Below are positions 54,923 to 62,561 of a stretch of 64,000 nucleotides of DNA, one piece after another. The DNA lies in contig JADJJU010000003.1 in NCBI GenBank assembly GCA_016706365.1, positions 320,439 through 384,438 on the forward strand, read 5' to 3'. The notes under the pieces are model-generated. The model searched no databases and was not told the origin of the DNA. It saw only the letters and a list, made by a program, of their open reading frames with translations. The number at the start of each line of letters is the position of its first letter. The first letter of the stretch is position 1. The translations under genes and the position numbers were made by a program. The DNA is from Saprospiraceae bacterium (GTDB lineage: Bacteria > Bacteroidota > Bacteroidia > Chitinophagales > Saprospiraceae).

Positions 54923-55828
54923 TCAAGCCTGTGTATTCGCTTCCGATTGCTTTATTTTGCGCTCCTTCCTAAATCCATACTTATTTTGGTCCAGAAAAGT
55001 CTTGGGAAATTCTTCAACGCCTGGAAAACCTATCCTGATATCTCTTCCATCATGTGGAATAAAGTTGGTTCTGAAAAGATAATCCCATAAACTCAATGAA
55101 ATTCCAAAGTTGACACCGTAACGTTTGGCTTGTGGAAGATCATAAGCATGATGCCAGATATGCATTCGTGGATTATTAAAGATATACTTCAATGGCCCGT
55201 AAGAAAGATTCAAATTGGCATGGTTGAGGTGGCCGATGGTGATAGCAACAAAGTGAACAATATATGCCTGTTCGGGTTCGAATCCTCCCAGGATCATTAC
55301 TCCAAAGGTTTTCAAAGGCTTATAAAGTATATTCTCCATCCAGTGATAGCGCAGGTGAGCTGCAAATCCCATTTCCTCAACTGAATGATGGACTTTATGA
55401 AAATTCCAAAGAAATTCAAATCGGTGAAGTAACACATGAGTAATCCACTGTACAAAATCCAGAATAATAAAGAAAATAAGAAGTTGACCCCACATCGGAA
55501 TCGATTTAACATCGATCAAAGCCAATGAGCTTATTTTGACATTTATGCTTGCAAAAAATACTTCCAGAATGGCATAAAATCCAGCGATAGCAATAGCAAA
55601 AAGGAAGAAGTTGAAGAACATATAAAAGGCATCCAACCAAAAATCCTTTCTGAATATATGCTGATTCTTGCGCCATGGGAATACAATCTCCAATCCCCAT
55701 ACCACTAATGAAATGACAATCAAGCCCCAGAAGTAATTGGTATACCATGGCACCTGAAAAATTATTGACTTCCAGGTCCAGTCAACGGTTCCCATCAAAG
55801 CCCCAATAAAAGCATTAAAATATTGCAT
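54923..55828 (-). CDS. sterol desaturase / fatty acid hydroxylase family protein
   Basis: About 301 residues. The four His motifs of the family are present: HVLLH (HxxxH), HKVHHS (HxxHH), HLNHAN and HIWHHAYD. Hydrophobic segments at the N-terminus make it an integral membrane di-iron hydroxylase. ATG 55828 (MQYFNAFIGALMG) is chosen; a longer frame would run into the rhodanese gene. The substrate is a lipid of unknown type. It lies at the end of the thiol/sulfur gene group but does not have to be part of it. Confidence 0.88.
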   Translation of the reverse strand: MQYFNAFIGALMGTVDWTWKSIIFQVPWYTNYFWGLIVISLVVWGLEIVFPWRKNQHIFRKDFWLDAFYMFFNFFLFAIAIAGFYAILEVFFASINVKISSLALIDVKSIPMWGQLLIFFIILDFVQWITHVLLHRFEFLWNFHKVHHSVEEMGFAAHLRYHWMENILYKPLKTFGVMILGGFEPEQAYIVHFVAITIGHLNHANLNLSYGPLKYIFNNPRMHIWHHAYDLPQAKRYGVNFGISLSLWDYLFRTNFIPHDGRDIRIGFPGVEEFPKTFLDQNKYGFRKERKIKQSEANTQA

Positions 55829-55844
55829 TGTTATTAGATTATTT

Positions 55845-56282
55845 TCAGTTTTTGGTAACTGTCTTTCCGGCGGCTTTCCAGGCTTCGAAACCACCTTCCA
55901 GGTTATAAACTTCTCTGAATCCCATTTCTGACATCATGCCCAGAACCTGTGTGCTTCTGCCAGCAGATTTGCAGTATACCATAATTGGTTTGTTTTTGTC
56001 CAATGCCCCCAATTTGTCTTTAAATGATGCATCATAAAAATCTAGTTGAGTTTGACCTTCGATAAACCCCTCGGCAATCTCAGCATTTGTTCTCACATCC
56101 AAAATGATGGCATCTTTTTTTTCCTGCATGAGACGTGCAAACTCATCAGTATTGATATTCATGGCTATGGCAGGAGTTTGTTCAGTGCTTGCTTCCACTG
56201 CCGCGGTTTTGGTGTTTTGAGCACATGCTGCCATACTAAATATGGAAATTAAAAGAATATAGGAAACGGATTTACTTTTCAT
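55845..56282 (-). CDS. rhodanese-like lipoprotein
   Basis: A 145-residue single rhodanese domain on a lipoprotein signal (IFSMAAC, Cys20). DAIILDVRTNAEIAEGFIEG is the first conserved block and VYCKSAGRSTQV the active-site loop with the sulfur-carrying Cys; GFREVYNLEGGFEAWKAAG closes the domain. It probably handles persulfide or thiosulfate sulfur in the periplasm. The genes around it (thioredoxin, TauE) support a role in sulfur or thiol metabolism. Confidence 0.9.
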   Translation of the reverse strand: MKSKSVSYILLISIFSMAACAQNTKTAAVEASTEQTPAIAMNINTDEFARLMQEKKDAIILDVRTNAEIAEGFIEGQTQLDFYDASFKDKLGALDKNKPIMVYCKSAGRSTQVLGMMSEMGFREVYNLEGGFEAWKAAGKTVTKN

Positions 56283-56318
56283 TGTGAGTTGATTTTTAAT
56301 TAGGATTGGATAATGATC

Positions 56319-56627
56319 TTATGATATAAATTGTTTGAGCTTAGTATTTAACTGTGTTTCATTCATAAACCCTGATTGTCTCCACAGGATTTTTCCATTT
56401 TGAAAAAGGATCAAAGTTGGGACTCCCTGTACTTTATATGCATTAGCTGCAGATTCGTTTTTATCGACGTCAATCTTTATGATTTTTAGTCTGTCCTTCC
56501 ATGATACTGCAGTGCTTTCCAACACAGGTTTTAATAATTGACAGGGACCACACCATGTGGCATGGAAATCAACTAAAACCGGCAAGTCTCCGTTTATGAT
56601 TTCACTAAATGTTGCTTTTTGTTCCAT
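56319..56627 (-). CDS. thioredoxin family protein
   Basis: A 102-residue thioredoxin with FHATWCGPCQLLKPVL (active site WCGPC), IKIDVDKNESAANAY and VQGVPTLILFQNG with the cis-Pro. No signal peptide, so it is cytoplasmic. It is encoded between a small membrane protein and a rhodanese in a same-strand group and may reduce persulfides made there. Confidence 0.92.
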   Translation of the reverse strand: MEQKATFSEIINGDLPVLVDFHATWCGPCQLLKPVLESTAVSWKDRLKIIKIDVDKNESAANAYKVQGVPTLILFQNGKILWRQSGFMNETQLNTKLKQFIS

Positions 56628-56634
56628 ATCAATT

Positions 56635-56844
56635 TTAATTTAATGGTTTTGCACATGTTGTTCCGGCAGGATCACAACCAACTTTAGTTAATGCCATGAA
56701 TACCAATGCAAAGCCGATAGCTGAGACTATAAACTCGCCGGTTCTGAAAGCTTCTCCAATAACTATTATACCTGCAACAAGTCGTATCCACCTTAGTATG
56801 GAATAGCCCTTAAAATAAGCAGGCAATTTATTTATAAATGACAT
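56635..56844 (-). CDS. small inner membrane protein (DUF2892/YgaP-like)
   Basis: A 69-residue protein with two hydrophobic stretches (SILRWIRLVAGIIVIGEAF and FIVSAIGFALVFMALTKVGC), close in plan to DUF2892/YgaP membrane helices that often accompany rhodaneses. Three residues end in GCDPAGTTC, giving two cysteines in a short tail. Seven bases separate it from the thioredoxin gene. Confidence 0.7.
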   Translation of the reverse strand: MSFINKLPAYFKGYSILRWIRLVAGIIVIGEAFRTGEFIVSAIGFALVFMALTKVGCDPAGTTCAKPLN

Positions 56845-56899
56845 ATTAATTTTTATACTACTTTAACAAATACAATTGATCCAGAGTTTCTGAATCTGT

Positions 56900-57700
56900 C
56901 TATAACACCGTCTCTTTCAATAATATATAGGCAGCCATTGCCACAACAAGGTAAGCGAAACCAATCTTCAACTGTCTGGCGTTAAATCTGTCTGATAATT
57001 TACCACCAATTAAAACACCAACTATGGTGACACTTGTAAAGGCTATTAAAAAAGGCCATTCTACCGGTTGATGGGTGACATCGCCCAAAAATCCAATCAA
57101 TGACTTGACAGCAATAATCAACAACGAGGTCCCGATAGCCATTTTCATAGGGATTTTAGTCAATAAAACAAGGGCAGGGATTATTAAAAACCCTCCTCCG
57201 GCCCCTACCAGCCCTGTAATTACACCAACAACTGTTCCTTCCAGAGCAATTTTTCCATACTTGAAATCCTCTGAACTGAACTCCTCCTCTTCCATTCTGC
57301 TATTTTTAAGCATCGAATAGGCGGAAGTCACCATGACTATGGCAAAAAATATCAGAAGCGCTGATCCTTTACTTAGAATAAATGACTCAGTATCTATAAT
57401 AGTTTCAGGTATAGCAGGTACAATCCACATTCGGGTTGCAAAAACTGCTATGAATGAAGGAATTGAAAAAGTGATGGCAGCTTTATAATGAATTAATTTC
57501 TTTTTGATATTTGTCCAGGCACCTACTAATGCAGTACTTCCTACAACAAAAAGAGAATACGCCGTTGCCAGAACAGGTTCGATCCCGACTAAATATACCA
57601 GAACCGGAACAGTCAGGATAGAACCCCCACCACCGATCAGGCCAAGACTGATACCAATAAATAAAGCGGCTACATATCCTAATATATCAATGAATGACAT
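56900..57700 (-). CDS. TauE/SafE family sulfite exporter-like permease
   Basis: A 266-residue membrane protein with about eight helices. GISLGLIGGGGSILTVPVLV and VTGLVGAGGGFLIIPALV are the duplicated TauE/SafE motifs. Members export sulfite, sulfoacetate or other organosulfur anions. It is the first gene of a minus-strand group with the small membrane protein, thioredoxin and rhodanese, so sulfite or sulfide detoxification is likely. Confidence 0.92.
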   Translation of the reverse strand: MSFIDILGYVAALFIGISLGLIGGGGSILTVPVLVYLVGIEPVLATAYSLFVVGSTALVGAWTNIKKKLIHYKAAITFSIPSFIAVFATRMWIVPAIPETIIDTESFILSKGSALLIFFAIVMVTSAYSMLKNSRMEEEEFSSEDFKYGKIALEGTVVGVITGLVGAGGGFLIIPALVLLTKIPMKMAIGTSLLIIAVKSLIGFLGDVTHQPVEWPFLIAFTSVTIVGVLIGGKLSDRFNARQLKIGFAYLVVAMAAYILLKETVL

Positions 57701-58016
57701 TCTGTTTTTTTATATAGGCAAATATAACCTTATATCCTGCTCAGAAAAGTAACAAAAGGCACAATACGCATATTTTTTAGGAAGGAGGGCATAATCCGTT
57801 ATAATTAGTCTCCAGCATCAGGAATGCTGCACTGTATATTAATTCCGGAGGGTTTAAGAAGGCAGGATATTTCTATTTACAAAAGGACAATACCAGTGAT
57901 AAAGAGATTGCAGGACCTGATGATGAGGCAAAAGTTTATTGTGTAAAAAATTAACCTGATTTACTCAATCACTACGATCGCTGTCGTACATTTGTTACAC
58001 ATCAAAAACAAACAAA
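57701..58016. other. intergenic region with a possible gene remnant and a candidate promoter
   Basis: A 49-codon frame at 57805-57954 (containing AALYINSGGFKKAGYFYLQK and ending DDEAKVYCVKN) has coding-like composition but no start and no recognisable family; it may be the tail of a lost gene. TACATTTG at 57987-57994, 22 bases before the next gene, matches the Bacteroidota -7 element. Confidence 0.35.
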
Positions 58017-59021
58017 ATGAAAGCACTAAAATTTATTGGGATTGCAGTCCTGGCCTTAATTGTTATTTTTTTTATACTCTCATTTGTAGTAGCCAATGAA
58101 TACCATGTAGAGAAAAGCGTAGAAATTGAGGCACCACAAAATCTTGTGTACGAACAGGCAGTTCATTTTGACAATTTTCAAACATGGAGCCCATGGAGTG
58201 CTCTTGATTCAAGTATGACAACAGTATATGAGGGAGAATTTGGAAAGGTAGGTTCTAAATATTCCTGGGAAGGAAATGATGACGTGGGATCAGGTACGCA
58301 AGAAATCACTGCGGCAACACCCGAAAAAGTTGAAATTGACCTTCATTTTATGACACCATTTGAAGCCAAAGCAAAGACTCAATATTTGTTTGAGCCTGCA
58401 GATAAAAAAGTAAAGGTTACCTGGGCAATGGATGGGGAGAGTGCATGGCCAATGAATGTCATGAATTTATTCATGAAAGGAGCAATAGGCAAGGATTATC
58501 AAAAGGGCCTTGATTCATTGAAAGTTCGCTGCGAGAAGCTGGTATCAGAGAGGGTAGTGGACGGATTTCTGATTCAGCATGTTGAATTAGGTGAGCGAAG
58601 CTATGTAGGAAAAAGAGGCGTAGTTAAGTTTGCTGAAGTTGATTCTTTTTATGAAACCCACTTCGGTCTTATTTTTGGAGCTTTGGGTGCTAAAGGTGTT
58701 GAACCAATTGGAATGCCAAGTGGGGTGTTTTACAAATGGGATGAAGAAACAGGTACAGCTGATATGATGGCAGCAGCTCCATGCCCGGCCGGAACTACTC
58801 TGGAAGGATATGAATCTATAAATGTGGGCGGTAAAGCTCTGATGGTTGACTATTATGGACCTTATGAGGCTTCAGAAAAGGCACACATGGCCATTAGTAC
58901 ATATATGGAAAAGAACAAAATAGAATTGAATGTTCATGTAATTGAGGAATATATCACTGATCCTGAAACTGAGAAGGATCCTGCAAAATGGCTAACGAAG
59001 GTTTACTACATGATTAAATAA
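58017..59021 (+). CDS. SRPBCC domain protein with GyrI-like effector-binding domain
   Basis: A 334-residue protein anchored by one N-terminal helix (FIGIAVLALIVIFFILSFVV). An SRPBCC/START-like domain follows (EKSVEIEAPQNLVYEQAVHF, NFQTWSPWSALD). Residues about 180-334 are a GyrI/AraC effector-binding domain (GVVKFAEVDSFYETHFGLI, then AAAPCPAG and KALMVDYYGPYEASEKAHMA). The pairing is common in Bacteroidota and probably binds a hydrophobic small molecule. Confidence 0.88.
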   Translation: MKALKFIGIAVLALIVIFFILSFVVANEYHVEKSVEIEAPQNLVYEQAVHFDNFQTWSPWSALDSSMTTVYEGEFGKVGSKYSWEGNDDVGSGTQEITAATPEKVEIDLHFMTPFEAKAKTQYLFEPADKKVKVTWAMDGESAWPMNVMNLFMKGAIGKDYQKGLDSLKVRCEKLVSERVVDGFLIQHVELGERSYVGKRGVVKFAEVDSFYETHFGLIFGALGAKGVEPIGMPSGVFYKWDEETGTADMMAAAPCPAGTTLEGYESINVGGKALMVDYYGPYEASEKAHMAISTYMEKNKIELNVHVIEEYITDPETEKDPAKWLTKVYYMIK

Positions 59022-59392
59022 AAGCAAGAAGTAAGATATTAGAAGTCAGAAGTTGCAACAGCAGCTTCTGGCCTTTGGCTTATGGCAAACAGCCTCGAAA
59101 AGCTGTGAGCTTCGAGCTCATAGAGAAAACAATGAGAGGGCGCATGCAATTCGCCCTTGCATCACAACTATAAAAAGAGGTTATAGCTTTTCGCCGTTAA
59201 TCGCGAGGCACCCTGCGAGAGCTGTGCGACCTGCGGCTAATCATTCATAACTCATTATTTCCATGGGCTATTTGTGTAGAGAGAGGGCGAATGCAATTCG
59301 CCCCTTCAATACATCTATAAAGAGAATAGGTCTTTTGACCGTTAACTCATCATTCATCACTCATAACTCATAAGGGCTGTTCGTCTCATCTC
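59022..59392. repeat. intergenic region with a duplicated palindrome block
   Basis: The palindromes GGGCGCATGCAATTCGCCC (59138-59156) and GGGCGAATGCAATTCGCCC (59285-59303) start two related blocks, each continuing with CATCACAACTATAAAAAGAG- or ACATCTATAAAGAGA-like text and a CGTTAA word. AGCTGTGAGCTTCGAGCTCA near 59101 is another hairpin-like word. CATAACTCAT tracts lie near 59243 and 59340-59372, the second followed by GGGCTGTT. Confidence 0.65.
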
Positions 59393-60129
59393 TTATCTCT
59401 TATACCTCATATCTTCACTCGCAATCCCACAAAAACTTTCCAGCTTAGCTTGCGATGTGCCAAAATCAAAATGCCACCATTCTGAAGTTATTGGTCGGAA
59501 ACCAGCTTCTGTCATACATCGGGTCAAAAGTTTGCGATGTTGTAAAGTGGAATCCGGCAGTCCTCTGTATGCCGGATGAGCCTCTTACCAAAATAGTCAT
59601 AAGGAGTTCCCATGTCAACTTCCTCATTGTTATGAGAATAAATGAGTGTTAAATCCACCGCAGCGCCTCTGCTATGCATGGAGCCTTTAGCAGGTGGGGC
59701 AACATATCTTTTGTCCGGCATGACATCCCACAAACGCTGCTGATAAGGTGCCGGTCTGTAACAATCAAATACCTTCATACCATATCCGGCTATGCGGGCA
59801 GTTTCAAATGCTTTTTTGAGTGCTTTCCCGGAGTCTTTTCTGAGCAGGCAGCGGGGGCAATCATAAATCTGCTTATTGGTGAAATTATCATTTGTCGCAT
59901 ACTTGATATCATGAATTATGTCCGGAATGAAATCAGCTATGTCTATCCAATATGCAGTATCGTAATCGAGCTTTTGTTCCCGGATAGTATCCAGCTGAGC
60001 GGACACATTTTCAAATTCTGTAATCGTATCAGACATGAGAATTGATTGCTCGGATGATGGGGCATTATTACAAGCCAGACTAGGGACTAATATCCACAAG
60101 TACAGAGCTTTATTGATTCTTTGCTGCAT
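59393..60129 (-). pseudogene. VanX-like D-alanyl-D-alanine dipeptidase lipoprotein with one frameshift
   Basis: The lipoprotein signal KALYLWILVPSLAC supports ATG 60129, which overlaps the uvrC end. The M15D metallopeptidase motifs are MKVFDCYRP, GSMHSRGAAVDLTL (zinc His and Asp) and, in a second frame, SEWWHFDF (catalytic Glu and His). One A is missing at about 59584-59588 in GKEAHP; restoring it joins both parts. The last codons after FCGIA extend into the low-complexity CATCTCTTATCTC tract before reaching a stop at 59393. Family enzymes cleave D-Ala-D-Ala; here a general peptidoglycan recycling role is likelier than vancomycin resistance. Confidence 0.88.
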
Positions 60130-61919
60130 AAAATTCTTTAATTTTTTTGCTGATACTCTTGCCTGCAACCTTAGCAATTTCATCTTCCGGAGTTTTTTTG
60201 ATATTTGGAACAGATTTGAAAGCTCTTAGTAATTTTTCTATTGTTTTCTCTCCAAGTCCCGGTATCTCACTTAGTTCCGTCTGAATAAAGTTTTTTGATC
60301 TCTGATTGCGATGGAAGGTAATGGCAAACCTGTGCGCTTCATTCCTGGCTTGCTGGATAAGCTTTAGCGATTCAGATTTTTTATTGATATAAAGCGGAAT
60401 GGAATCACCCGGAAAGAAAATTTCTTCCAGTCGTTTTGCGATTCCGACAACTGTCATTTTGCCCAGGAGTCCGAGTTTTTCAATACTATTCATTGCTGAA
60501 CTCAGTTGTCCTTTTCCGCCATCTATGATGACAAGCTGGGGCAGTGGAGTGTTTTCATCCTGCATGCGCTTGTACCTTCTGTACACAATTTCTTCCATGG
60601 AGGCAAAATCATCCGGTCCTGTTACTGTCTTGATATTAAAATGGCGGTAATCCCGTTTTGCGGGTTTGGCATTTTTAAATACCACGCAGGCAGCTACAGG
60701 ATTAGTGCCCTGCATGTTTGAGTTGTCAAAGCATTCGATGTGAACGGGTAGTTCCTGGAGTTGTAAGTCAGACTGAAGCGTCTTGAGAATCCTTTCTGCC
60801 GGTGTTTCCCTGGGTTGACGAGATGCTTTTTCTTTTTTATTCTTGCAAAAGAAAATAGTTAACATTCTTTTCTGAAAGATCCAGTAAGCGTTTTTTATCT
60901 CCTCTTTGAGGAATAGTGATTTTCATATTTTCGTCCGCAGATGGAATTTGGAAAGGAACGAGAATTTCCGGTGCTATACTCTGAAACCGGTCTCTGAGTT
61001 GTAATACTGCATATGTCAGGAGTGTGGTTTCATCATCGTCGAGATTTTTTTCCAGTTCCAGGGTATAGGTATTGATCAGCATCCCGTTGACGACTTTGAG
61101 ATAGTTGACAAATGCCTCTGTTTCATCCATTGCTATTGTGAATACATCTACATCCTGCACAGTTGCACTAACTACCGTGGATTTACTCTGATAATCTTCG
61201 AATAGCTCAAGTTTTTCTTTTATAAGATGAGCGTGCTCAAATTCAAGCATTTCTACATGCGCTTGCATTTGTTCATAGAGATATTGCTTCACAGGACCAA
61301 AATTTCCCCGGAGTATGTTCTTTATTTGTTCAATTTTCTTGTTGTATGAGTCTTCTGATTCCAATCCTTCACATGGACCCTGACAGTTTTTAATATGATA
61401 TTCCAGGCAAATCTTGAATTTACCTTTGCGAATATTATCATCTGTCAATGCGTAATTGCATGTTCGAAGGGGAAATATCCTACGGACCATTTCCATGATC
61501 ATTTTCATTCTCCACTTCGATGTGTAAGGCCCGAAATAGAGTGAGCCATCTTTGATAACTGTACGGGTAAAGTACACTCTTGGGAAGCGTTCGCTCCTTA
61601 TGCAGAGATAAGAATAGGACTTACCGTCTTTCAGACTAACATTATATCTGGGCTGATGCTTTTTGATGAGGGTATTCTCAAGGAGCAGGGCATCTTGTTC
61701 GGAGTCAACAATAATGAACTCTATCCGAAAAGCATTTTTGACCATGACTCTGGTCTTATTGTATATCTGGCCAGCTGCATTGAAATAAGAAGAAACGCGG
61801 TTGCGAAGAATTTTTGCTTTGCCGACATAAAGGATCTCATCCTCTTTATTGATGAATTTATAAATTCCGGGGTTCCTGGGAATGGTATCAGCAATGAGAT
61901 CGTAATCTTCCTTCTTCAT
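60110..61919 (-). pseudogene. uvrC: excinuclease ABC subunit C with one frameshift
   Basis: The nucleotide excision repair endonuclease, about 600 residues in two frames. The N-terminal GIY-YIG nuclease (PRNPGIYKFINKEDEILYVG), the UVR motif (FEHAHLIKEKLELFEDY) and the start of the UvrC core are in one frame, ending LSEKNVNYFLLQE. The RNase H-like nuclease (IECFDNSNMQGTNPVAACVV, LVIIDGGKGQLSSAM) and helix-hairpin-helix tail (SEIPGLGEKTIEKLLRAF) are in the other. Removing one base in the A-rich stretch near 60840-60853 restores KKEKASRQ and joins them. Confidence 0.93.
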
Positions 61920-62113
61920 AATTCGAAGGTAGTGCTAAGCAGGCAAAAATTATGAATATGAATGATGAATTATCTATGAATACTGATGCGTGAAGGATGC
62001 AAAAGGTGGCGAAAGCCAGTCTCCAAAGTTTTGGGGACCGAAGCGAAGCGGAGCCTGAAGCAGCCTGACCCGACGCAGGAGGGGCACGCCCAAAAAAATT
62101 AATATGCGAAAAT
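61920..62113. repeat. GC-rich dispersed element between uvrC and the GxxExxY gene
   Basis: At about 62030-62095 the words GACCGAAGCGAAGCGGAGCC, GAAGCAGCCTGACCCGACGC and AGGAGGGGCACGCCC form a GC-rich, structured block that resembles the one at 15485-15560. It contrasts with the AT-rich DNA around it and has no open frame with coding character. Confidence 0.6.
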
Positions 62114-62490
62114 TCAGTAAACGACGCGTTGTTGTTTAAAATCTGTATTGCCAAAATTGACAAGTAAACACAATTTGAAATTCGTGCATTTAAGATAATT
62201 GATTGCCTGAGCTGTGTCCAGGGTGTTCATGAGTTCCCGCGCCTTTACTTCGACTACAATTTTTCCAAAGCAAAGAAAATCAGGCTTGTAGAAAGGATCA
62301 AGGAGCTGGCCTTTGTAATATAGAGGAAGAGGTTTTTCCCTTACATATGGAATTCCACGGAGCCTGAATTCTATTGCAAGTGCCTCCCGATAGACAATTT
62401 CGAGAAAACCACATCCCAATTCGCGATGAACTTCCTGCAGGCTCCTATAATGTCATATGATTCTTCCCTGTAAAAAATTTCGTCGGACAT
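62114..62490 (-). pseudogene. GxxExxY protein with one frameshift
   Basis: The family is named for a GxxExxY motif, seen here as GCGFLEIVYREALAIEF. KPLPLYYKGQLLDPFYKPDF and GKIVVEVKARELM hold the acidic and Lys residues of a PD-(D/E)XK-like core, and AINYLKCTNFKLCLLVNFG is the family's conserved end. The N-terminus (MSDEIFYREESYDIIGAC) lies in another frame; one T missing near 62443 separates it. The function is unproven; these genes are often found near dispersed repeats in Bacteroidota. Confidence 0.85.
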
Positions 62491-62561
62491 TGTGCTGATA
62501 TTTAAGGTTATAAGCTACTAAAATGTCACTATTCATTTTAAAAAGCAAATCCGGAAGAAGA

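Noticed and set aside
55265..55290. tRNA T-arm-like sequence GGTTCGAATCC
   Set aside because: It lies inside the sterol desaturase family gene and encodes GGFEPEQ on the minus strand; no acceptor stem or anticodon arm can be drawn around it.
59393..60129. Vancomycin resistance operon
   Set aside because: Only a VanX-like dipeptidase is present; no vanH, vanA-type ligase or VanRS genes are nearby, and such dipeptidases are common in Gram-negative bacteria.
61888..62163. 91-codon minus-strand frame between uvrC and the GxxExxY gene
   Set aside because: It overlaps both genes and the GC-rich dispersed element, and its translation is low-complexity (APPASGQAASGSASLRSP) rather than protein-like.
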